Origin: Nitrospirota bacterium
Lineage (GTDB): Bacteria; Nitrospirota; Nitrospiria; Nitrospirales; Nitrospiraceae
Assembly (NCBI GenBank): GCA_004296885.1
Contig: SCVN01000020.1
Span: 23,908-87,907, forward strand
Reading direction: 5' to 3'
Length of the DNA stretch: 64,000 nucleotides
Notes under the pieces: generated by a model
Told to the model about the DNA's origin: nothing
What the model saw: only the letters and a program-made list of their open reading frames with translations
The model's database searches: none
Program-made: the position numbers and the translations under genes
Part shown: one piece after another, positions 52,249 through 59,713 of the stretch
Numbering within the stretch: the first letter of the stretch is position 1
Layout: each line of letters opens with the position of its first letter

Positions 52249-52587
52249 TTACCGCAGCGCCAGTTTTGTCACGGCGATGAGGGCCATATAGAGCATCAGG
52301 GCGCCGACCCAGGCAAACCAAAAATTGATCCGGGGGAGGGCCACGATGAGCATGGTGACATAGGCGACCCAGGGAATCACGAACCAGAGCAGATGCCGGG
52401 CATAATTGGCGGCCGGATCGATGCCCCCGTTCAGGTAAATCAGGATGAGAGTCACTCCGGTGATGGCCGGGAACGTGCTGACGAAGGCGGCCAGGAACCC
52501 TCGCCCTTGCGCGCCAACATATGATGACAGGCTGACGATGGTGCCTCCCAGCACAAAGTACAGCATCGGCTTCAGCAACTCACTCAT
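52249..52587 (-). CDS. DUF3147-like small membrane protein
   Basis: 112 residues with four hydrophobic helices (for example LYFVLGGTIVSLSSYVG, ITGVTLILIYLNGG, VIPWVAYVTMLIVAL and ALMLYMALIAVTKL). This matches the DUF3147 layout. AAGGAG precedes ATG 52587. It sits immediately upstream of uvrA and shares its stop/start junction (TAAATG). Function is unknown. Confidence 0.8.
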   Translation of the reverse strand: MSELLKPMLYFVLGGTIVSLSSYVGAQGRGFLAAFVSTFPAITGVTLILIYLNGGIDPAANYARHLLWFVIPWVAYVTMLIVALPRINFWFAWVGALMLYMALIAVTKLALR

Positions 52588-52664
52588 GCGTGTCTCCTTG
52601 CCTGCAAGATGCGGCTCTTTCCATTTTTTCTCTGATCGGCGGGCAGTGGAGGACGGGCTTGTCC

Positions 52665-53702
52665 TCACAAGTCTTGCCCTGCTTCATGCCCCTCGAACGC
52701 TTCCATGGCTTCTTTGATCAGGAGGTGCCCCTGGCCCGTGTAGCGGGGGGAGAAGTGAAAGACCACCACATGTCGGGCCCCGGCTTTTCTGGCCAAGAGA
52801 CCCGCCTGCCTGGCGGTGAGATGATATCGTTCCCTGGCTTTCTCCGCGTCCGCATCGAGATACGGGGCTTCGCAATAGAAGATGTCGGCCCCTCTGGCCA
52901 GTTCCACGATCTTGGCTTCGTTCTGTTCATCGTAGCGGACATCCACGACATACGCCAGTTTCTGCCCTCGCGTAATTGTCAGGAATCGCTCCCGCAGGTC
53001 GCCCAGCCTGAACTCCCGTTCCTCGCGTCGGTGTTCGAAGTAGAGCGTCGCGGTGAAGCGAAAGTCGTCGGGCCGGCCTTGCCAGAGGTGCTGCTTCACC
53101 TCTTTAAGCCAGGCGCCGACCGGCAGGCCGGCTGCGCGGAGCTTTTCCTTGTTGACGTTGACGTGGAACTGTTCCTGGAGGGCGTAGCCAAGGGAAGGGA
53201 TCCGATGGTTCAGGGCGATAGCCTTGACCGTAAACATCGGGTCTTCCAGCACGGAGAAGGGCATGGCAGGGTCCGATGGGCGGCAGGGTTGGGGTGGCAT
53301 CGCGACGGGCTGAAACCCCTCGGCGGCTCGAAAGAGCGTGAGCCGCGTATCCTCGGGATGGAATTCTCGAACTTCGATTGTCAGCGGATAGCCGTCGACG
53401 AGGTTCCAGGTGTAGCCCCTGAGTTTGCCGGTGACATTGGCGATCAAGCCCGGCGGTCCGAAGAAGCGCAACGTTTTGCCGCGTCCCAGGGCCACTCGGA
53501 GGATCGAATCGAAGCCGATAAAGTGATCCATGTGGGTATGCGAAATGAACAGATCATTGGCCCGCAGGAGACGAGCGGGGCCCAGCGAGTCGTTCCGGCC
53601 GAGATCGAAGAGCAGCGCGCGGCTGGTCCATTTGATCTCGACATAGAGGCCCGGGTCGCCGAACGGGTCATTGACCAGGGAGCTGGAAAAGGAAGGGTTC
53701 AT
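52665..53702 (-). CDS. Metallo-beta-lactamase-fold hydrolase, RNase Z-like
   Basis: 345 residues. The zinc site SHTHMDHFIGF fits the HxHxDH motif of RNase Z (tRNA 3' processing) and related hydrolases. Further His ligands lie in ALNHRIPSLGYAL and VFHFSPRY. It lacks the usual exosite arm of tRNA-processing RNase Z, so it may be a ribonuclease Z paralog acting on other substrates. Confidence 0.82.
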   Translation of the reverse strand: MNPSFSSSLVNDPFGDPGLYVEIKWTSRALLFDLGRNDSLGPARLLRANDLFISHTHMDHFIGFDSILRVALGRGKTLRFFGPPGLIANVTGKLRGYTWNLVDGYPLTIEVREFHPEDTRLTLFRAAEGFQPVAMPPQPCRPSDPAMPFSVLEDPMFTVKAIALNHRIPSLGYALQEQFHVNVNKEKLRAAGLPVGAWLKEVKQHLWQGRPDDFRFTATLYFEHRREEREFRLGDLRERFLTITRGQKLAYVVDVRYDEQNEAKIVELARGADIFYCEAPYLDADAEKARERYHLTARQAGLLARKAGARHVVVFHFSPRYTGQGHLLIKEAMEAFEGHEAGQDL

Positions 53703-53715
53703 GGAAGAAGCCTAC

Positions 53716-53806
53716 AAGTCAGAAAGTCTCTCAAGTTCGAAAGTCCAAGACGGCGTATCAAGTTTATCAAGCCCGGTGACTTTATGACTTTCGAACTTTC
53801 TGACTT
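53716..53806. repeat. 21-bp inverted repeat with a 9-nt insertion in one arm
   Basis: The arm at 53786-53806 is the exact reverse complement of 53716-53745 once nine bases (53728-53736) are removed from the latter. The unit, of AAGTCAGAAAGT plus TCGAAAGTC type, resembles AAAGTC-rich sequence at 58238-58257. It lies between two minus-strand genes and may be a REP-like element or a transcript-end hairpin. Confidence 0.65.
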
Positions 53807-53814
53807 GATAGACT

Positions 53815-54540
53815 CTATTCCAGGGCCGCCTTCAACACCGAATACATCACGATCACCTCGATGGCATGGGCGACGATGGTCGCATAGAGGTTTCGGAGCC
53901 GAACCCAGATGATACCCCAGACGAGCCCGTCCCAGACAGCGATCCAGTGCAAATGTTTGAAGGTGGCGACCATGAAGGGGTCGAAGGAAAAGGTCAGTGC
54001 GGAGATGCTGATGGCGAGTGCCGCTCCGGGAGCCTCTGACTGCTGAGGCCTCGTCGGGATGAAAGCCATGAGCCGGCCCAGGAGAAACCCGCGGAAGGTG
54101 AGCTCCACAAAGACGGCGATGAAGAAAATGAACCAGGGAAGCATGAGGAGGGTCGGGGCCTGGGCATGCGGCGTCTGGCGGAGAAAGGCGATGTCGCCGC
54201 CCAACAGGGGCACGAGGTAGAGGATGACCGACACGTTCAGCCCGCCTAAGAGCAACCCTGTGACGAGTCCCCAGCGGAGGCCTTGTCCGATTTGCCGCGG
54301 CGCGAGTCCCAGCCTCGAGCCGGGGTTCTGATTGTAGCCGGCCCAGATGATTAGCCCGAGATAGGCCAGGGTCTGGGGGAGAAACTGAACGACGGATTCA
54401 GCCTGGAGCCGGAGCGGGAGGGCATAATAGAGACCGGTGCTTAACACTGGAAGCAGCGCAAGCCAGGCAAACCGTTCCCCGGCTGTGTTCTGCAGATGGC
54501 TGATCGCCGGGTGTGAAGACAGTCCTGGCTGGATGGGCAC
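53815..54540 (-). CDS. CPBP-family membrane protein (CAAX protease-like)
   Basis: 241 residues with six or seven hydrophobic helices. FVELTFRGFLLGR corresponds to the EExxxR motif of CPBP/Abi intramembrane proteases, but only one Glu is present (Val in place of the first). A C-terminal region with HAIEVIVMY supplies the later His. The altered motif makes activity uncertain. It lies 6 bases from the TolC-like gene. Confidence 0.78.
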   Translation of the reverse strand: MPIQPGLSSHPAISHLQNTAGERFAWLALLPVLSTGLYYALPLRLQAESVVQFLPQTLAYLGLIIWAGYNQNPGSRLGLAPRQIGQGLRWGLVTGLLLGGLNVSVILYLVPLLGGDIAFLRQTPHAQAPTLLMLPWFIFFIAVFVELTFRGFLLGRLMAFIPTRPQQSEAPGAALAISISALTFSFDPFMVATFKHLHWIAVWDGLVWGIIWVRLRNLYATIVAHAIEVIVMYSVLKAALE

Positions 54541-54546
54541 CAGAGG

Positions 54547-56115
54547 CTACTGGATCTCGATTTTATAGCGTTCGAGCGTCGTGGCTTTGGTGCGGGCCAG
54601 GTTCGAGAGCGACTTGTTATAGTCCACGACCGCCCGCAGTTCGTTGCCACGGGCGGTGGCCAAGTCGCGCTGGAAGTCCAGCACGAACCGGGTGGTGCTG
54701 AGTCCGACGTTGAGCCGTTCCTGTTCAGCCTGGAGCTGTTTCTCGGCCATGATCCGCGCGGAACGGGTCGTTTCAATCCGTTTGAAATCGGTCTGCACGC
54801 GCCGCACCGCCTCTCGTACCCCGACGATCACCTGCTGCCGGACGCTCTGCAGGGAGAACTGGGCATTGCGGCCCTCGAGCTGTCGCTTGTTGAACTGGCT
54901 TACGGCCGAACGGTTGCCGAGGGGGTAGCTGAGCACGAGCCCGGCGCCATAGTTATAAAAGTCTCCGCCGAAATTCCTGCTGAACATGTCAGCGCCGTCT
55001 TTGCCCAAGCCGGCCAATCCCGAGGTGCCCTGAAAGGCCAGGTTGGGGAGGAGCTGATTCTTGGCGAATTTTGTGTTCAGCTCGGCGGTCTCAGTGTTCT
55101 TGCCAGCCTGCAGGACCTCCGGCCGCAACTTCAGCGCGACGTCGATGGCTTCCTCGAGACTGAGCGGCTCCAGAGCCTTGACCGGTTGGTCCAGAGGCAC
55201 CAGATGGACGTCCTGGCGGAGTTCTTCCTCCTCAGGATTTAACAGCCGGCGCAGCTGGTCTTCCTGGTCCCGAATGGCCTTCTCCGCGATGATCACCTGC
55301 TCGACCCGGGCCGCCACCGCCGCTTCCGCTTGCAGCACATCCACGATGGCCATGACGCCGGCCTTGGCCTTGGCCCGGTTGCTCGCCAGCAATTCCTCCG
55401 CTGCCTTCAAGGCCGACTGGGCGACTTTGAGGTTTTCGTTCGTGAAGACCACTTCCCAATAGGTCTGCTCCACGGTCGCGATGACGGTCAGGACCCGGTC
55501 TTTGAAGACATGCTCCTCCACCTTCGCGTTGTTCTGGGCGACCGCAATGAAGGTCTTGTTGATATCCACGCCGAAGTTCTTCAGCAAAGGCTGGGTGAGC
55601 GTGAAGGCAAGACCGGAAGTATAGCCGGGGTTGAACAAAAACCCGGTATTGCCGGCCACGAAAGTCCGCTGCGGGCTGAAATTGATATCGTAGTTCGCGC
55701 CCGTCAAAAGGTTTTGCGTCATGTCGAAGGTGACAGTGGATTGGTTCTGGTCGAAGGTTTGGATCTTCGACAAGTCCGCCGTACCGGAGAAGCCGAAGAC
55801 CGGCCGGTTCAGTGGCTGGACTTGGCGGTTGTACTGGCCGTTGGCGCTGACCGTGGGGTCGAACTTGGCCTGCTCGGCGATAATGTCGGTGAGCCGGCTT
55901 TCCTTGGTCTGGCGGCTGATGCTGATGTCCAGGTTGCGTTGGAGTGCCTGTAGGACGGCGTCCACCAGCGAGATCGCTTCCTTCCGGGGATCCGTCGGCT
56001 TGGCCGGGGGTGTTTCGGCCCATGAGCCTGTGAGGCCGACCCCTAAGCAGAGGGCAAGGACGGCGGCGCAGCTTCGCCACTGTTTCGCTACCTGGTCGTT
56101 GCGGAACCGGGGCAT
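54547..56115 (-). CDS. TolC-family outer-membrane efflux protein
   Basis: 522 residues with a signal peptide (about 15-34) and two OEP repeats of long helices and beta strands. The second repeat has GAGLVLSYPLGNRSAVSQFNK, the outer-membrane barrel type. Such proteins form the outer-membrane exit channel for type I secretion or RND pumps. A giant RTX-type protein gene lies 3.6 kb downstream, so it could serve its export, but no ABC or membrane-fusion protein is in between. Confidence 0.87.
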   Translation of the reverse strand: MPRFRNDQVAKQWRSCAAVLALCLGVGLTGSWAETPPAKPTDPRKEAISLVDAVLQALQRNLDISISRQTKESRLTDIIAEQAKFDPTVSANGQYNRQVQPLNRPVFGFSGTADLSKIQTFDQNQSTVTFDMTQNLLTGANYDINFSPQRTFVAGNTGFLFNPGYTSGLAFTLTQPLLKNFGVDINKTFIAVAQNNAKVEEHVFKDRVLTVIATVEQTYWEVVFTNENLKVAQSALKAAEELLASNRAKAKAGVMAIVDVLQAEAAVAARVEQVIIAEKAIRDQEDQLRRLLNPEEEELRQDVHLVPLDQPVKALEPLSLEEAIDVALKLRPEVLQAGKNTETAELNTKFAKNQLLPNLAFQGTSGLAGLGKDGADMFSRNFGGDFYNYGAGLVLSYPLGNRSAVSQFNKRQLEGRNAQFSLQSVRQQVIVGVREAVRRVQTDFKRIETTRSARIMAEKQLQAEQERLNVGLSTTRFVLDFQRDLATARGNELRAVVDYNKSLSNLARTKATTLERYKIEIQ

Positions 56116-56202
56116 GAAATTCCCCTTGCTTGAATCACCAAAATGCGCCCATAATATAACGTCGGACGGTCGCTTCTGTCACGGAGAATCTTGGTACGGA
56201 CA

Positions 56203-56610
56203 ATGGCAAGAAACCTCCTGGTCTTGGCTCTTTTCCTGTTGGCTGGGGAACATTTGACGGTCGAGCCGGTTTTGGCCCAAAGCGTGTCCGGCGTCCGCGG
56301 CATGACCGGGGGAGTTGGCGCTCTGTTCAATCTGACCGGTCCCGCCAATCTGTATGTGGATACCGCGGGGATTCAAGGGTACATCTACACGCCTGGTGCG
56401 AACTTTGAATCCTATAGCTACCGCGTTCCCGGAGGCCAAGCCTGGAGCGGGGCGCAGATGACCCTCGGTCCCCAGTTGAGTGTCGGCCTGATCGCCGGTT
56501 CTAACCAAAGCGGTTCGCCGGTCGTGTTCCCGCCTTTGCCTCGTCAGTTGACGCATGCGCCTCCGATTCAATCGACCCTCTTGAACGATAACCCCGACGA
56601 GATCCCCTAA
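56203..56610 (+). CDS. Exported protein of unknown function
   Basis: 135 residues from ATG 56203. A signal peptide (about 3-26, ending VLAQ) and a Gly-, Tyr- and Asn-rich mature part with VDTAGIQGYIYTPGANFES suggest a secreted or outer-membrane-associated beta-rich protein. It diverges from the TolC-like gene. No family recognised. Confidence 0.65.
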   Translation: MARNLLVLALFLLAGEHLTVEPVLAQSVSGVRGMTGGVGALFNLTGPANLYVDTAGIQGYIYTPGANFESYSYRVPGGQAWSGAQMTLGPQLSVGLIAGSNQSGSPVVFPPLPRQLTHAPPIQSTLLNDNPDEIP

Positions 56611-56688
56611 ACCCAGTCGCACGGCACCAGTAAAAAGTTACAAGTTTCGGTAGGCTGGTGTGCGCATGTGCCCTTTGGGGTCTCGCAG

Positions 56689-58185
56689 CTACGGTGTATT
56701 TGCGAGCTGCCAGGCCAGGACGAACAGGTACCGGGCGGCTCTCTCCAGAATCTCCGTTTTCACCGTGTCGGCCGTATCCGACGGCTGGTGAAAATGAGGG
56801 TGAGGCCCGGCACTGACGATGGTGGCTGTGGGGGTGCCTGCTTCCTTGAACGGGACGTGATCGCCTCCGGGAAAGAAGCCGTACAAGTCCAGCAGCTCCG
56901 CGACGCCGGCCACCTTGCCCGCTTCTGTCGCCTCTTCTTTTGAAAGCCCCGTCAGCCCCACCGTCAACCGTCCGTTGCCGATTCCCGCGTGGTCCACATT
57001 CAGCATGGCGACCGTCTGATTCAGCGGCAGGGGAGGCTTGCCTACGTATAGGCGGGAACCGAAGAGGCCCTGCTCCTCGCCGCTGAATGAGACGAACACG
57101 ATTGTCCGTTTGTGCGCGAGGCCGGATTTGGCGAAAGTCTTGGCTACTTCGAGCAACACCGCGGTTCCGGAGGCATTATCGTCGGCGCCGGGAAACAAGA
57201 GGCCGGCTTGGCGGCCGAAGTGATCACGGTGCGCGCCGATCACCAGGGCCCGTTCTCTCAGGGCCGGATCTTGCCCGGGGATCATTCCCAATACATTGAC
57301 CAATGTACCTGATTCTTGCCGACTGTCCCAGGCAAGATGGAGAATGACGTTGGTGGGGGCAGATTGAGGCTTGCGTTGCTGGTTCAACCGTTCTTGTACC
57401 TCGCGGAGCGATTGGCCATCAACGGCCAGAAGTTGCTCCGCCAGTTCCGTGCTGATCCAGGCGCCGGGAAGCAGGCGATTGTCGCTTGCCTGGCTGTAGA
57501 GGGCGGTCGGTGCCCTGCCGATCCCTCGACGTGTTTCATAGGCCGACGTGATTGGCCCGGTGGCGGTCAGGAAGGCGATCGCGCCGCGCTTCCGCGCCGT
57601 TCGCTCCTTGTCTGCATGGGTGACCGGCGTTGAATAGCCCTCCGGTTTTCCCCGCAGGAAGAGCACGACGCGATCGCGCACATCCAGACCTGCATATTCG
57701 TCGAACTCGTGGGCGGGATCGGAGATGCCGTACCCGACAAAAATCAGTGGTGCGCTGGCGCCAGCCGAAGGAGAGTCCAGGATCGGCAGAAAGTCAGGCC
57801 CTAACCGGGCCGGCGTCGTCACGGCCGGCGTCGTCCATTCCATTATGGCCGGGGCTTGTATAGAGCTGCCCGTGAAGGCTTCCGACTGAGCCCACAGCGG
57901 ACCGCGTGCGTTGCCGGGCAACGGCCGGCCGCCGCACGGGAACAAGCCCAGTGACTCGAATCGCTCGACTATGAACCTCGCGGAACGCACGTCGTCGGCT
58001 GTGCCGGTCTGCCGGCCGTTGAATGCTGGGCTACTCAGGCGCGCGACATCTTCCATCATTCTGGGCCCTGAGATCGCGCCCAACGCCGCAGCGAGTCCAT
58101 CCGGGGCCATGCGTAGGTCGGGAGCCGCCGAGGCAACCGTAGCGAGCAGGAGTAAGCAGCCGGACAAGGCCAGGATATGACGCAT
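56689..58185 (-). CDS. Exported M28-family zinc aminopeptidase
   Basis: 498 residues from ATG 58185, which has GAGGA 6 nt upstream. A signal peptide (about 2-21) is followed by a PA-type insert domain (residues about 115-250) and a co-catalytic dizinc domain: VIGAHRDHFG, FPGADDNASGTAVLLEVAK, SGEEQGLFGSRL and GGDHVPFKEAG. It would trim peptides in the periplasm. An ATG at 58197 would add four residues. Confidence 0.9.
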   Translation of the reverse strand: MRHILALSGCLLLLATVASAAPDLRMAPDGLAAALGAISGPRMMEDVARLSSPAFNGRQTGTADDVRSARFIVERFESLGLFPCGGRPLPGNARGPLWAQSEAFTGSSIQAPAIMEWTTPAVTTPARLGPDFLPILDSPSAGASAPLIFVGYGISDPAHEFDEYAGLDVRDRVVLFLRGKPEGYSTPVTHADKERTARKRGAIAFLTATGPITSAYETRRGIGRAPTALYSQASDNRLLPGAWISTELAEQLLAVDGQSLREVQERLNQQRKPQSAPTNVILHLAWDSRQESGTLVNVLGMIPGQDPALRERALVIGAHRDHFGRQAGLLFPGADDNASGTAVLLEVAKTFAKSGLAHKRTIVFVSFSGEEQGLFGSRLYVGKPPLPLNQTVAMLNVDHAGIGNGRLTVGLTGLSKEEATEAGKVAGVAELLDLYGFFPGGDHVPFKEAGTPTATIVSAGPHPHFHQPSDTADTVKTEILERAARYLFVLAWQLANTP

Positions 58186-58283
58186 GCAGTTCCTCATTGT
58201 CTGGGGTAAGAGAGCAGGGTAACATGGGAACGGACGGTCGAAAAGTCTAAAAGTCTGAGTCTGAAGGTCACGAGGGTTCAGAG

Positions 58284-58312
58284 TTGGGTCGAATCGAAGA
58301 AACTGCTATAAT
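58284..58312 (+). promoter_or_regulatory. Candidate promoter with extended -10
   Basis: TTGGGT (58284-58289), a 17-bp spacer and a perfect TATAAT (58307-58312) preceded by TGC, an extended -10. It lies 64 bases before the small gene at 58377. Confidence 0.55.
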
Positions 58313-58376
58313 GCAAAAGTTCTTAGCATGGGCATAATAAACGTGCGGCCTGTGAATACAAACAAGAGTCAGAGCG

Positions 58377-58625
58377 ATGAGCGACGACGGATTGTTTCCC
58401 AAACCTTACCAAGAATTTCTTAAGCAGCGTGAGGAGGTGAAGGGCTATGAGTTTCAACATGCCCCAGCCGGCAGCGCGCCGCCGCCGGTGGTCACCTTTC
58501 GGTCGAAGCTGCGCTGGTGGACCTGGGACCGTTGGCGGCGGATGAAAACGATTCGCCAGGAACGGGATAAGTTCCAGCAGGAGATCGTGCAGATGCGGAG
58601 GGGGTTGTCGCCCCGTGAACGTTGA
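58377..58625 (+). CDS. Small basic protein of unknown function
   Basis: 82 residues with a Trp/Arg-rich centre (RWWTWDRWRRMKTIRQER) and an amphipathic C-terminal helix. It has no signal peptide or family match, and a good promoter stands upstream. It may interact with nucleic acid or the membrane through the basic stretch. Confidence 0.6.
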   Translation: MSDDGLFPKPYQEFLKQREEVKGYEFQHAPAGSAPPPVVTFRSKLRWWTWDRWRRMKTIRQERDKFQQEIVQMRRGLSPRER

Positions 58626-58701
58626 CAAAACATCCCTGGTTGCCATACGCCCAATAACGTCCTTCCCAAGTTTCACAACCGAGCAACCATAGGAGACGAA
58701 C

Positions 58702-59028
58702 ATGCCTGAGACGCCGAAGCCCGAGCCGAAGCAAATCCAAGTGACTGTGGAACTAACATCGGGGGAGCCGCCGGACCAGCCAGTGTTGGCCAACTACGCC
58801 ACAGTCAATATCACGCAAGGTCTGGCCTACCTAGATTTCGGCTTCATCGAGCCGGCTGCCCTGGCGCTGGTGGCGCAGGCTGCGCAGCAGGGCAAGCCGC
58901 TGCCCAAGACGCTTCGGGGGAGGCGAGCGGTGCGAGTGGCCGTCGGGTTGGATGTTTTGCAGCGGCTCCAGCAGCAATTAACCCAGACCATGGCTGGCCT
59001 CCGCAGCCAGAAACCCGCCAAGTCATAA
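58702..59028 (+). CDS. DUF3467-like protein
   Basis: 108 residues. The block VLANYATVNITQGLAYLDFG and the later RVAVGLDVLQRLQQQLTQ resemble the DUF3467 family, small proteins of unknown function. AGGAGA lies 8 nt before the ATG at 58702. It lies 76 bases after the small basic protein gene. Confidence 0.65.
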   Translation: MPETPKPEPKQIQVTVELTSGEPPDQPVLANYATVNITQGLAYLDFGFIEPAALALVAQAAQQGKPLPKTLRGRRAVRVAVGLDVLQRLQQQLTQTMAGLRSQKPAKS

Positions 59029-59565
59029 TCCACCCCAACTCCCACGTACCGCCTGTTTGTGCCCATGCATGAATGCGGAGCTGCGCGCGATCACCCATGG
59101 TTAATAGTTGCATGGATGCACGCATCAACAATTGACGGGTTGCCTGCAGCGATATCGCTGGAGCGATGGTGACTCTGGCTTCGATCAGAACGGTCGACGG
59201 GATGGCGGTAACAGGCCTGCCGGGATGGAAAAACTCAACGCAGGCTGGTCGCGGCAAACTCATGACTCTCTTTTTTGTCCTGTAAGCTGACGCTAGCGGC
59301 TCTTCATATTCTTCTGCCGATTTCGTTGTCCCTTGTCATATTTCACCCTTTGCCATATCTCAAAAAGATATGGCTGAGACAGGGTTGTGTCGCGCGGCTG
59401 TCTCAACGTCACAGATTAAGGCGGACGAGCTAGCGAACATTTATCCGATCACATTGAATTTTAATATTATTTTAGAATTAATCACTATGGCACACACATT
59501 GTATGTGTGTTATTTATAATGGCTGTAAATCACTTGATGACCTAAAGAAATCGTTTGACCGGAGA
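59029..59565. promoter_or_regulatory. AT-rich intergenic region with hairpins and an operator-like palindrome
   Basis: No gene was seen in this stretch. Its right part is much more AT-rich than the surroundings. It holds a perfect palindrome CAGCGATATCGCTG (59147-59160); a hairpin GCCATATCT/AGATATGGC (59352-59360 with 59366-59374); a second hairpin TGAGACAG/CTGTCTCA (59375-59382 with 59398-59405); and the operator-like ACACACATTGTATGTGTGT (59492-59510). A perfect TATAAT follows at 59515-59520 without a clear -35 box. This is the probable control region of the giant RTX-type gene. Confidence 0.6.
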
Positions 59566-59703
59566 ATGGGTAGAGCATTATTATGGGGGCTAGTACTATC
59601 AGCCTTTGGAAGTAGTCCCCTCATGGGTATGACTATGGCAGGTCTATCAAGCTCTGTAGCTGGTCCTTGCGCACGAATCCGTCTGTCAAGCGCAGGAATT
59701 TAG
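59566..59703 (+). CDS. Possible 45-residue peptide before the RTX gene
   Basis: A short frame from ATG 59566 ([18 protein letters not shown]...) ending 10 bases before the RTX start. Its start is hydrophobic like a signal sequence. No clear ribosome site is seen and it is AT-rich. It could be a leader peptide or a chance frame in the upstream control region. Confidence 0.3.
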   Translation: MGRALLWGLVLSAFGSSPLMGMTMAGLSSSVAGPCARIRLSSAGI

Positions 59704-59713
59704 GGGGAGTAGC

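Noticed and set aside
51262..52524. 420-codon plus-strand frame opposite uvrA
   Set aside because: Antisense to Walker A and zinc motifs of UvrA; composition is typical of a GC-rich shadow frame.
59352..59405. Cyclic-di-GMP or other known riboswitch upstream of the RTX gene
   Set aside because: The two hairpins do not show the conserved unpaired bases of known riboswitch classes.
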